This document shows, in pieces, positions 10,352 through 18,779 of a stretch of 64,000 nt of DNA (positions within the stretch are counted from its first letter, which is position 1; every line of letters starts with the position of its first letter). Below the pieces are notes generated by a model. That model saw nothing but the letters and a program-made list of their open reading frames with translations, made no database searches and was not told the origin of the DNA. The translations under genes and the position numbers were made by a program. The DNA comes from CALLPQ01 sp038531745. GTDB lineage: Bacteria; Pseudomonadota; Alphaproteobacteria; Caulobacterales; Parvularculaceae. The stretch is from assembly GCA_038531745.1 (NCBI GenBank), contig JBCBBJ010000001.1:1-64000 (forward strand), given 5' to 3'.

Positions 10352-11146
10352 ATGCCAAGCCAGCTTTATTTCGTGTACGACCGGTATTTGATAAATCCGG
10401 CCTCTACTCGTGTTGCCATCGCTCTTTTGCTTCTCGTCCTTGGATTTTTGCTCGCCGTTCCCGCCGTGGCCCAACCTGATGCGGGTCAGGTGCGCGGCGT
10501 CATCAAGGCAGCCGATGAAGCGGTCATCACCGCCGATGTGCGTGCACCGGTCAAGACAACCAATGTGCGCACGGGGGAGGCATTTGCCCAGGGCGACACG
10601 CTCCTCGAATTTGACTGTACCGGTGAACGCGCTGAGCTGGAGGCCGCACGGGCTGCCTATCAGGGGGCGAAGGCGCGTTATGATAATCAAAAGGAAATGC
10701 TCGCGCTTGATGCCGCCGGCGCCTTTGATGTAGCATTAGCGAAAGCTGAACGCGACGAAGCGTCGGCCCGCGCCCGCGTGATCGCGGCTCGGATAAAGGG
10801 CTGCAAAATTATTGCGCCCTTTGCGGGCCGTGTGGCGCAGCTTTCAATCAACGCCCATGAATTGCCCGCGAACGATCAGCCGCTGATGAAAATTGTTAGC
10901 ACCGGCGCCCTCGAACTGCGTTTGATTGTGCCGTCGCGTTGGCTAAGCTGGGTTGCGCCGGGTACGGCGTTTGACTTTATCATTGATGAAACGGGCGCGC
11001 GTCACGAGGCAACGGTCCTGCGGCTCGGTGCGGAGGTTGATGCGGTCAGCGGCACGGTGCCGATCATTGCAACATTCGAAACACTGCCGCCGACGGTTCT
11101 GCCGGGGATGAGCGGTGTTGCCGAATTTGCCGTGCCGCAAGGATAA
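10352..11146 (+). CDS. Short HlyD-family periplasmic adaptor
   Basis: Codes for 264 residues from ATG 10352, which has GGAAAGA about 9 bases upstream. A more upstream start at 10304 lacks support. One N-terminal hydrophobic segment (about residues 20-41) ending VAQ is a signal peptide or anchor. It is followed by a biotinyl-lipoyl-like half motif (GVIKAADEAVITADVRAP ... GEAFAQGDTLLEFD), a short helical hairpin, the second half (CKIIAPFAGRVAQL) and a beta-barrel (LELRLIVPSRWL). It is much shorter than classical HlyD (~480 residues), so its hairpin is brief. It is 4 bases ahead of the next adaptor gene, so the two are surely co-transcribed. Likely bridges the inner-membrane components and the TolC-like channel. 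Confidence 0.82.
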   Translation: MPSQLYFVYDRYLINPASTRVAIALLLLVLGFLLAVPAVAQPDAGQVRGVIKAADEAVITADVRAPVKTTNVRTGEAFAQGDTLLEFDCTGERAELEAARAAYQGAKARYDNQKEMLALDAAGAFDVALAKAERDEASARARVIAARIKGCKIIAPFAGRVAQLSINAHELPANDQPLMKIVSTGALELRLIVPSRWLSWVAPGTAFDFIIDETGARHEATVLRLGAEVDAVSGTVPIIATFETLPPTVLPGMSGVAEFAVPQG

Positions 11147-11150
11147 TCCC

Positions 11151-12635
11151 ATGAGTGTTGTTCAGGCCAAGAGCCGCGAAGCGCAGCCCCAGCGGCGGCG
11201 ACGTGTGGCGGCAAAAAAACCAGCAAATACCCCCGGAAAAGGACCCGTGGCTACCGGTACCCTAGACGTCGGAAAGCCCGCTGGAAACCGGGTGCGCAAG
11301 GCCCCGAAAAAACCGGATTTTGCGGCAACCTTGCTCGCCTTTGAAACCGGCGTGCGCGGCCTAAAGAAAGAGGCTGAGCTTTTTGCCCATCTCACCAATG
11401 AGGCGCGCCGGGTGCTCGGCTTTCGTCAGGCGTTTGTCCTGCGCCGTCCCGTCACCAAAGCGCCGTTCAAGGTTGTGAATGCTTCCAGCATTCCCGTAAT
11501 CGACCGGGAAGCGCCGATGATCCGCTGGATCGAAAAGCTAACGCGTCGCCTCACCGCCGATGTGGGGGAGGGTGACCAGCATCTGTTCTCCCTGCCAGCC
11601 TATTGCGATGCCAATGATGAGGAAAAATCAACCTATCCGTTTACGGAGTTCTGTTGGACACCGATCCGCGATGGTGAGACCATTGTTGGTGCCTATGTTG
11701 TCACGCGGGAGGTGCCTTGGACCAAGAATGATCTGGCGCTGATGACCCGGCTGTGTGATGTTTATGGCCATAGCTGGATGGCGATCCATGGGCGGGGGCG
11801 GCTGACCCGGCCGCGGGTGATCACCCGTAAACGTAGCCTCCTCGCCGCACTAATTCTGGCTGCAATTGCGATGATTCCGGTACCGATTACCGCCTTGGCC
11901 CCGGCGGAGGTTTCACCCGCCGATCCGTTTATCGTTGCCGCACCCTTTAACGGCGTTGTGAAATCCATCCTTGTTGACCAGAGCGCCGCCATTACCAGCG
12001 GTGAGCCCATTGTGGCGTTTGAGGATGTGCGCCAGCGGAATGAATTTGAAATTGCTGATCGGCAAGCCGCTGTCACCGCGGCGCGGCTGCAACGTGTTGC
12101 CCAACGTGCCATTGCCGACCCCCAGGTAAAGCGCGATCTTGCGGTGGCACAGGCGGAGTTTGATCTTGCCACGGTGGAGCGTGATTATGCCGCCGAACTC
12201 CTCGCGAAGACGACGCTTTATGCGCCGCAGGATGGCCTCGCGGTTTATTCCGATAAACGCGATTGGGTGGGTCGGCCCGTGGCGGCGGGGGAGGCCATTC
12301 TTGAGATTGCGGACCCGAAAAATGTTCAGTTTACGATTGACCTGCCCGTTGATGAAAGCATCGTGTTGAAAGAGGGCGCACGGGTGAAAGTCTTCCTCGA
12401 TTCTGATCCTTTGAACCCAATCGGGGCAACCCTGACCCGGACCAGCTATGAGCCGCGTAGCGATGACCGCAACATCATGTCATATCGGTTGTCCGCGCAG
12501 CTTGATAATGCAAATGACACGCTGCCGCGTATTGGTATACAGGGTACGGCGCAGGTTTATGGTCAAAAAGCACCGGTGATCTATGCCGTGCTCCGTCGAC
12601 CCCTCGCGGCCTTGCGCCAGATGACTGGTCTTTAG
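11151..12635 (+). CDS. GAF-like domain / TM / HlyD-type adaptor fusion
   Basis: Codes for 494 residues from ATG 11151, 4 bases after the previous stop; a longer reading from 11115 would overlap that gene. Residues 1-55 are Arg/Lys/Pro-rich. Residues ~56-212 form a soluble alpha/beta region resembling a GAF sensor (FAHLTNEARRVLGFRQAFVL ... GETIVGAYVVTREVPWTKND ... LALMTRLCDVYGH). One transmembrane helix follows at ~228-250. The periplasmic part is a HlyD adaptor: barrel-sandwich half (VAAPFNGVVKSILV), helical hairpin (~290-370), second half (TLYAPQDGLAVYS) and a beta-barrel. A sensor-like cytoplasmic domain on an adaptor suggests export is gated by a ligand or cytoplasmic partner. The GAF assignment is by pattern only. 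Confidence 0.8.
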   Translation: MSVVQAKSREAQPQRRRRVAAKKPANTPGKGPVATGTLDVGKPAGNRVRKAPKKPDFAATLLAFETGVRGLKKEAELFAHLTNEARRVLGFRQAFVLRRPVTKAPFKVVNASSIPVIDREAPMIRWIEKLTRRLTADVGEGDQHLFSLPAYCDANDEEKSTYPFTEFCWTPIRDGETIVGAYVVTREVPWTKNDLALMTRLCDVYGHSWMAIHGRGRLTRPRVITRKRSLLAALILAAIAMIPVPITALAPAEVSPADPFIVAAPFNGVVKSILVDQSAAITSGEPIVAFEDVRQRNEFEIADRQAAVTAARLQRVAQRAIADPQVKRDLAVAQAEFDLATVERDYAAELLAKTTLYAPQDGLAVYSDKRDWVGRPVAAGEAILEIADPKNVQFTIDLPVDESIVLKEGARVKVFLDSDPLNPIGATLTRTSYEPRSDDRNIMSYRLSAQLDNANDTLPRIGIQGTAQVYGQKAPVIYAVLRRPLAALRQMTGL

Positions 12636-12652
12636 GCCCGGAGACCACGGCC

Positions 12653-14773
12653 ATGACCGAGACAAATGCTTTAGAGCCCGATGCGCCATTGCCCGCCCTG
12701 CGGGAGGATTTGCGCGTTTTGCCCGGTAAGGCCGAGCGTACGGGCCAGCGCACGTGGCTGATTTTTGATCCCCTGCGCAATCGCTATTTTCAGATTGACG
12801 GGCGCTCCCTGGCAATATTGAAGGCCTGGCACGCTGGTACGCCGGGCGGTATCCTCCATGCGTTGCGCGATCCTGATATCACCATGGTGGAGATTGAAGC
12901 GTTTGTCCGGTTCGTGTTCGCCAATGCGCTCACGCGTGACCCTGCGCAAGGGGACGTGAATAATTTCGTGGCCCAGGCGGAGGCAGGGCAACGCGGTATT
13001 CTTTCCACGGCTGTCCACAGCTATCTCTTTTTCCGTATACCGCTGGTTCGACCTCACGCTTTTCTCAAACGAACCGTTGGCTTGACGGAGGTGTTTTTTC
13101 GGCCCGGGTGGTGGGTGTTCCTGGGGCTTCTCCTCTTGGCTGGCGGCTATCTGACCTTGCGCCAGTGGGATCAATTTGTTCACACCTTCATGCATTTTTT
13201 CTCTTTGCAGGGTTTGGCCTATTATTTTCTTGCCTTGATTTTTGTGAAGATTGCCCATGAGTTGGGCCACGCTTTTACGGCGACGCGCTATGGATGCCGG
13301 GTGTCGACCATGGGCGTTGCGTTCCTGGTGATGTTCCCAGTTTTGTTCACGGACACGACCGAAAGCTGGAAATTGCAATCAAAACGCCAGCGCCTGACGA
13401 TCACAGCGGCGGGCGTTTTAACCGAATTGATGATCGCCATCTTTTCCACTTTCTTGTGGGCGTTCCTGCCTGACGGGCCATGGCGCAGTGCGGCCTTTTT
13501 TGTGGCAACAACCAGCTGGATCATGAGTATTGCGGTCAATCTCAACCCCTTCATGCGGTTTGATGGCTATCATTTTCTGTCAGATTTGATCGGTATACAA
13601 AATTTACAGGCGCGCTCCTTTGCATTTGGGCGCTGGCGCCTGCGCGAGCTTTTGTTTGGTTTGGGCGATCCCATGCCGGAGATGATGGATATGGGGATGC
13701 GCCGGGGGCTGACGGTTTTGGCATGGTGCATTTGGGTTTACCGCTTTTTCCTTTTTCTTGGCATTGCCCTTCTTGTCCATGCGCTCTTTTTCAAGCTGTT
13801 GGGCATTATCCTTTTTGTTATCGAGATTGGCTGGTTCATTATGATACCGATACTGAACGAAATGAAAGAATGGTGGGGGCGGCGTGCCGATATTGCGGCG
13901 CGTTCCCAATGGACCCGGCCGGCAATTGCGCTCATCGGGCTGATCATGGTGTTAATTGTTCCCTGGCAATCAACAATCCGCATGCCCGCCGTTTTCGAAG
14001 CCCAGGAGCAAACCGCGCTCTTCTCCCCCGAACCGGCGCAGATTGTTGACGTCTTGGTACACAATGGTCAGCGGGTAAAAGCGGGAGACAAGTTGGTGCG
14101 TTTGACCTCGCCCGATTTATTGACGCAAATCAGGTTGGAGGAACGCCGTCTGAAACTGACCCGCGCGCGTCTGGGGCGCATTGTTGCAGACCGCGATGAT
14201 CGCGATCAAAACCTGGTTTTGCAACGCGAGGCCCGTCAACGGCGCGATGCCATTGCCGGTCTGCGCCGTCAGCTTGCCAATCTTGATATTGTTGCCCCGT
14301 TTGACGGTGTGGTGATTGACCTCGCCGACCACCTTCATAGCGGGCGCTGGGTTGAACAAACGCTGCCGATCCTCAGCGTCGCCGAAATGGCCCAGGGGCG
14401 TATGCGTGGTTATCTGTTTTCGGAATATACCGAACGCCTGAGTGTCGGAGCGAAAGCCGTGTTTATCCCCGATGAGATTGAGTTGAAGAAAATGAGAGGC
14501 ACCGTGTCTCGCATCGCATCGGCCAACAGTCAGCGGATTAGCTTGCCGGTTTTAACATCGCGGTTTGGCGGCGCCATCGCAGTGTCGGAAACGCAAGATG
14601 ATCTTGACCCGTTGCAAACCTGGTACGGCATCGTTATTGAGCCCGATGCCCGCTCAGAAGCCCCGGTGCGGGTTGTCCGCGGGCAAATTCATGCCAAGGG
14701 GAAACCGGAAAGCCTTGCCTTGCGCATCTGGCGGCGTCTTGCCCATATTTTGATCCGCGAGACAACACTCTAA
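12653..14773 (+). CDS. PqqD-like / M50 site-2 protease / HlyD fusion, exporter core
   Basis: Codes for 706 residues in three parts. Residues ~15-100 resemble a PqqD-type winged-helix peptide-binding domain (RNRYFQIDGRSLAILKAW). Residues ~150-440 are a polytopic membrane region with M50 metalloprotease motifs: HELGH at 202-206 and NPFMRFDGYH at 298-307, the expected HExxH and N-P-x-x-x-F-D-G pair, so the zinc site looks intact. Residues ~443-706 are a HlyD-type adaptor (FSPEPAQIVDVLVHNGQRV ... LDIVAPFDGVV). The family is usually annotated as a putative peptide zinc metalloprotease. Here it ends a co-directional run with TolC-like and two adaptor genes (17-base gap) after a giant substrate gene, with no ABC ATPase. 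It may recognise, process or translocate the giant protein. Confidence 0.88.
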   Translation: MTETNALEPDAPLPALREDLRVLPGKAERTGQRTWLIFDPLRNRYFQIDGRSLAILKAWHAGTPGGILHALRDPDITMVEIEAFVRFVFANALTRDPAQGDVNNFVAQAEAGQRGILSTAVHSYLFFRIPLVRPHAFLKRTVGLTEVFFRPGWWVFLGLLLLAGGYLTLRQWDQFVHTFMHFFSLQGLAYYFLALIFVKIAHELGHAFTATRYGCRVSTMGVAFLVMFPVLFTDTTESWKLQSKRQRLTITAAGVLTELMIAIFSTFLWAFLPDGPWRSAAFFVATTSWIMSIAVNLNPFMRFDGYHFLSDLIGIQNLQARSFAFGRWRLRELLFGLGDPMPEMMDMGMRRGLTVLAWCIWVYRFFLFLGIALLVHALFFKLLGIILFVIEIGWFIMIPILNEMKEWWGRRADIAARSQWTRPAIALIGLIMVLIVPWQSTIRMPAVFEAQEQTALFSPEPAQIVDVLVHNGQRVKAGDKLVRLTSPDLLTQIRLEERRLKLTRARLGRIVADRDDRDQNLVLQREARQRRDAIAGLRRQLANLDIVAPFDGVVIDLADHLHSGRWVEQTLPILSVAEMAQGRMRGYLFSEYTERLSVGAKAVFIPDEIELKKMRGTVSRIASANSQRISLPVLTSRFGGAIAVSETQDDLDPLQTWYGIVIEPDARSEAPVRVVRGQIHAKGKPESLALRIWRRLAHILIRETTL

Positions 14774-14811
14774 GACAACGCCGCGGTGACCGTGTCGTTT
14801 GATGTGGCGGC

Positions 14812-15288
14812 TTAACTTGGGTCCACAGCCTCATTGAGGAGGCGTAACACCCGCTGGCGCATGGGCTTTGAGGGGATACGGACGATTATCCGGAGCAGCT
14901 CCGAAAGCGCCTCTGTTTCATCACTTAAGTCGGCGGTCGGCGGCGGGGCAAGCGGGGTTTGTGGCCCCTCTGAAAACCCTTGCACATGTTGGCCAACGGC
15001 GGGCAGCAGATCGCCCACAGAAACATCGAAATACTCAGCCAACCGATAAATGGTCACGAGGCTGCAGCGCGACGAGCCTTTTTCATATTTCTGATACTGC
15101 TGTGGGCTGATGTCGAGATGTTCGGCAACTTCCGACTGGGTGCGACCACCCTGTACCCGAAGTAACCGCAAGGTTTGTCCGAGGGCTAGGTCGATATTCT
15201 CAACCGCCTGTTTTGCGGGAGGCGGTATGAGATCAGGCGCTTCGCTCGGCATCGCGTCACTTAAGGTTGCTGATGCGACGACCCGCAT
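14812..15288 (-). CDS. XRE-family helix-turn-helix regulator
   Basis: Codes for 158 residues. Residues ~37-93 are a cro/cI-type HTH (LRLLRVQGGRTQSEVAEHLD, SPQQYQKYEKGSS, TIYRLAEYFDVSVGDLLP). The pattern 'QQYQKYEKG' is typical of alphaproteobacterial regulators of this class. The C-terminal ~60 residues form a Leu/Arg-rich helix (ETEALSELLRIIVRIPSKPM) that may mediate dimerisation. It is convergent with the M50/HlyD gene (38 bases between stops) and divergent from the DUF2855 gene. Direct repeats in its upstream region could be an autoregulatory operator. Link to the exporter is by position only. Confidence 0.85.
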   Translation of the reverse strand: MRVVASATLSDAMPSEAPDLIPPPAKQAVENIDLALGQTLRLLRVQGGRTQSEVAEHLDISPQQYQKYEKGSSRCSLVTIYRLAEYFDVSVGDLLPAVGQHVQGFSEGPQTPLAPPPTADLSDETEALSELLRIIVRIPSKPMRQRVLRLLNEAVDPS

Positions 15289-15627
15289 CCATTAACCTCA
15301 AGTTTTAATTGATGAATTCGCAAGCTCAATGTCCAAAAAGGGGAGAAGCAAGGCGTATTTTATTGCATTAGGAGATTTACTCGCATTTTAGGAGATTTTA
15401 CGGTAGTCGGGCTCTACAATGAGCGAATCTCGCGTTTTTTGCGATTCGCTTCGCCTTAATAGGATGATCAACGCCGGAACCCGCTTCGATCTTTATCGAT
15501 TTACCCTTAGGGTTATCAAAACAATCTTTACACAGAATAAAAAATTGATGGATTATGTCAACAGCGCAAGAAGATAGCCGCGCGGGCGTGCTTGTGCCAA
15601 TTTGGCAGAAATTCAGGGAGAAAGTTG
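15289..15627. promoter_or_regulatory. Divergent intergenic region with direct and inverted repeats
   Basis: Gene-free region between the XRE regulator and the DUF2855 gene. Two direct copies containing GGAGATTT start at 15371 and 15391, exactly 20 bases (about two helical turns) apart; the longer repeat reads gcattaggagatttac at 15365 and gcattttaggagattttac at 15383. An inverted repeat, agcgaatc at 15422-15429 and gattcgct at 15443-15450, follows. No coding potential is seen. Function as operator is inferred. Confidence 0.5.
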
Positions 15628-16728
15628 ATGACCGACATTACCGTTTTAGAGGTTCAGCGCACGGCGCTTGACAAAACGCGGCTGGCAAGCCGCGATAGCG
15701 CGATTAAGGCCGGCGAGGTTCTCGTGGCTGTTGAACGCTACGCCATGACGGCCAACAATGTGACCTATGGCGTCGTGGGAGAAAAAATCGGCTATTGGCA
15801 GTTTTTTCCTGCTGAAGAGGGCTGGGGCATTATCCCGGTTTGGGGTGTGGGCCGTGTTGTTGAAAGCGCCTGTGAGGGTATGGAGGTGGGTGAGCGGCTC
15901 TACGGCTATTTTCCCATGGGCACCCATCTGGTCATGGCGCCAACCCGGATCAAACCGAATGGGTTTGCCGATGGCGCGGCGCACCGCGCGGCCTTGCCGC
16001 CGGTTTATAATCAGTATGCGCGCCTTGCAGCTGACCCCGCTTACATTGCAGCCATGGATAATGCGCGTATTGTTTTGTTTCCGCTCTACGCGACGTCGTT
16101 TTGCCTGCATGACTTTATGGTTGACCAAGACTGGTTCGGTATTCCGCGCGGTAGGGCGGGGCAGGTGATCATCCCCAGCGCATCTAGCAAAACGGCCATT
16201 GGGCTTGCCTATGCGCTTGCCGATGACCCGCAGTCACCAGCGTCCGTTGGCCTCACCTCACCGGGCAATCTTGACGCGGTCAAAGCTCTTGGGCTTTATG
16301 ACCGTGTGCTGACATATGACGATCTTGACGCGATTGACGCAAATCTGCCCAGCGTGATCATCGATATGTCAGGGAACGGAAAAATCCTTAACAGCTTGCA
16401 CAAAGCGCTGGGTGATCAGATGCGCTATTGCTGTAATGTGGGGTTGACCCATTACAGTGATAATAAAATGGGTCCGGACTTTATCTCGGATCGTAGCGCC
16501 ATGTTTTTTGCCCCTGGGCATATCCAGAAACGCAATGCCGAATGGGGCCCCGGGGTTTTCCAGCAAAAAGCCCTAACGTTTTGGCACGATGCAGCAAAAC
16601 GCAGTGAAAGCTGGCTGACCCTGAGCCAGGCCCACGGGACCGGTATGATGGATCCTGTCTACCAGGCGGTGCTATCGGGTTCCGCCCCGGCCAGCGAGGG
16701 CAAGGTCGTCGTGCTGGATGCTGGTTAG
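15628..16728 (+). CDS. DUF2855 family protein
   Basis: Codes for 366 residues from ATG 15628, preceded by AGGGAG at a suitable distance; an upstream TTG at 15592 has no ribosome site. The sequence matches the DUF2855 family in length and in features such as YAMTANNVTYGVVGEKIGYW near the N terminus and a mid-region VIIPSASSKTAIGLAYAL that resembles a nucleotide-binding segment of the medium-chain reductase type. The N-terminal 'ANNVTYG' and WGVGRVVES strands are also reminiscent of quinone-oxidoreductase-like folds. The biochemical function is unknown. It stands alone with its own upstream region. Confidence 0.75.
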   Translation: MTDITVLEVQRTALDKTRLASRDSAIKAGEVLVAVERYAMTANNVTYGVVGEKIGYWQFFPAEEGWGIIPVWGVGRVVESACEGMEVGERLYGYFPMGTHLVMAPTRIKPNGFADGAAHRAALPPVYNQYARLAADPAYIAAMDNARIVLFPLYATSFCLHDFMVDQDWFGIPRGRAGQVIIPSASSKTAIGLAYALADDPQSPASVGLTSPGNLDAVKALGLYDRVLTYDDLDAIDANLPSVIIDMSGNGKILNSLHKALGDQMRYCCNVGLTHYSDNKMGPDFISDRSAMFFAPGHIQKRNAEWGPGVFQQKALTFWHDAAKRSESWLTLSQAHGTGMMDPVYQAVLSGSAPASEGKVVVLDAG

Positions 16729-16819
16729 GGGCGGCGGCCCGAATCGTAAGACGGGGGTTATGACGGCGATAGACCATCCCTGGAAAGACCAAACGGAAAG
16801 ACAAAGGGCGAAAATCAAG

Positions 16820-18592
16820 ATGGCGATACAAAGCAAAGTGAAAAAGCACGGCAGACCAAGTAAAAGCGGTTATCGCATATTGGCGATTATCGGGGCCGCC
16901 CTTGGCCTTGCGGCATGCGGTGGCGGCGATGACCCTGCGACAGGCAATACCGATAGCCAAGCTCCAGCATCAACGGAGACGGCGGCTCCAGTCGATACCA
17001 ATGCCGGCGCCGCTGCCGGTAACGGCATAATCGATGAGGCAGTCCTCCGCCAACGGATCAAGACGCTGTCGTCAGATGCGTTTGCCGGCCGCGCACCCGT
17101 TACCGAAGGCGGCTACAAAACCCGGGCATTCCTGATCGACGAGATGAAGGCCATCGGCCTGATGCCTGGCAACGGCGATAGCTACGAACAGGCTGTGCCC
17201 TTGGTTGAGGTGACGGTTGACCCGGCCGCGTCTGCCCTCACCATCAATGGCATAACGCTCGAATATGGTCCGCAGGCTGTCTATTGGACAAAAAGAGTTG
17301 AGGAAACCATAGCCGTTCAGGATAGTGAGATGGTTTTTGTGGGCTATGGTATTGTGGCGCCGGAATATGACTGGAACGACTATGCCGGGGTTGATGTGAC
17401 GGGTAAAACCGTTGTGATGCTGGTCAATGATCCGGGCTTTGCCACCCAGGATAAGGCGGTCTTTAACGGTAATGCCATGACCTATTATGGTCGGTGGACG
17501 AACAAATATGAAGAAGCAGCCCGCCAGGGTGCGGCTGCGGCGATTGTGATTCACCAGGCAAAACCGGCGGCCTATGGCTGGGGTGTTGTTGAAGGCTCAT
17601 GGTCCGGCCCGCAGCTTGATCTGGAACGCCCCGACGGCGGCGCCGGGCGTGTGGCGGTTGAGGCTTGGCTCCATGAAGATGAGGCCCGGGCACTATTCGC
17701 TGCGGCATCGCTTGATTTCGACAGGTTAACGAAAAGCGCCAGCGCACCCGGTTTTGCGCCCGTGGCGATCACGGGTCAGACCTTGAGTGCGAACCTAACC
17801 AACACCATTAAAAAATCTGTGTCGGCCAATGTTGCCGGTATCCTGCCCGGTGCAACGTACCCTGATGAATATGTGCTTTATATGGGCCATTGGGATCATT
17901 TGGGCGGCGGCGACGCAGCGACATCAACCGGCAGGGATAACATCTTTAATGGCGCTGTTGATAATGCCACCGGTACGGCGGGAATTTTGTCGGTTGTTGA
18001 GGCCTTTGCCAAAAATGAGACCCAGCCGGACCGGTCTATTCTTGTGGTTGGTGTCACGGCGGAGGAATCGGGCTTGCTCGGCTCGGCCTATCTGGCGGAG
18101 GACCCGATCGTCCCGCTCTCCCAGATTGTTGCCGGGATCAATATTGATGCCATGCTGCCCACACCGCCATCGAAAGACCTGATTGTTGTTGGCTATGGCG
18201 CGTCGCAGGTTGAGGATATTCTGGAGGGTATTGCGACGGCGCGCGGTAAATATCTGCGTCCCGACCCGGAGCCGGAAAAGGGGTATTTCTATCGCTCCGA
18301 CCATATCTCGCTGGCGAAAAAAGGCGTGCCCATGCTCTATGCCGATGCGGGGATCGATTTTATTGACGGTGGTACCGATGCCGGCGCAGCCTTTCAGGCT
18401 GATTATGCGGCGAACCGCTATCACAAGCCCGCCGATGAATATTCTGATGATTGGGATATGGGAACGCTCATCGACACGCTCTCGATTTTTTATGAGGTGG
18501 GGGCAACGCTTGCCTATTCGGACCAGTGGCCCAACTGGTATGAGGGCAACGAGTTTCGCGCGATCCGCGATGCCCAACGCCCCGCACCATAG
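16820..18592 (+). CDS. M28-family zinc aminopeptidase-like lipoprotein
   Basis: Codes for about 590 residues from ATG 16820; this start gives a basic n-region, hydrophobic core and lipobox GLAAC with Cys at 33. ATG 16760 is a possible alternative. A protease-associated (PA) domain-like segment (EYDWNDYAGVDVTGKTVVML) precedes the M28 catalytic domain. The metal-binding set is visible: GHWDHLGGG, AVDNATGTAG, TAEESGLLGS, INIDAM and SDHISLA. It is predicted to be an exported, lipid-anchored, two-zinc peptidase acting on peptides in the periplasm. A CGGGDDP linker follows the lipobox. It overlaps no neighbour and is followed by a 187-base gap. Confidence 0.88.
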   Translation: MAIQSKVKKHGRPSKSGYRILAIIGAALGLAACGGGDDPATGNTDSQAPASTETAAPVDTNAGAAAGNGIIDEAVLRQRIKTLSSDAFAGRAPVTEGGYKTRAFLIDEMKAIGLMPGNGDSYEQAVPLVEVTVDPAASALTINGITLEYGPQAVYWTKRVEETIAVQDSEMVFVGYGIVAPEYDWNDYAGVDVTGKTVVMLVNDPGFATQDKAVFNGNAMTYYGRWTNKYEEAARQGAAAAIVIHQAKPAAYGWGVVEGSWSGPQLDLERPDGGAGRVAVEAWLHEDEARALFAAASLDFDRLTKSASAPGFAPVAITGQTLSANLTNTIKKSVSANVAGILPGATYPDEYVLYMGHWDHLGGGDAATSTGRDNIFNGAVDNATGTAGILSVVEAFAKNETQPDRSILVVGVTAEESGLLGSAYLAEDPIVPLSQIVAGINIDAMLPTPPSKDLIVVGYGASQVEDILEGIATARGKYLRPDPEPEKGYFYRSDHISLAKKGVPMLYADAGIDFIDGGTDAGAAFQADYAANRYHKPADEYSDDWDMGTLIDTLSIFYEVGATLAYSDQWPNWYEGNEFRAIRDAQRPAP

Positions 18593-18779
18593 CGCCCCGC
18601 GCTCTTTAATGCTGGCTTAAGGTCGGCACACCATTGGTTTTGCACGGCGTGATCAGCCCCTTTGACAGGGGGCTAACACTGTTGCACACACAAGCCATAC
18701 GCGGTCGAGGTCTGTTCATCAGGCCAATCAGCGCGCCCCTTTTTCTCGTTTGTTTGATAGTCACTGCAAGGCCCTTTCC

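Noticed and set aside
8652..12635. RND multidrug efflux pump
   Set aside because: TolC-like and adaptor genes are present, but there is no RND inner-membrane pump; the inner-membrane partner is the M50/HlyD fusion.
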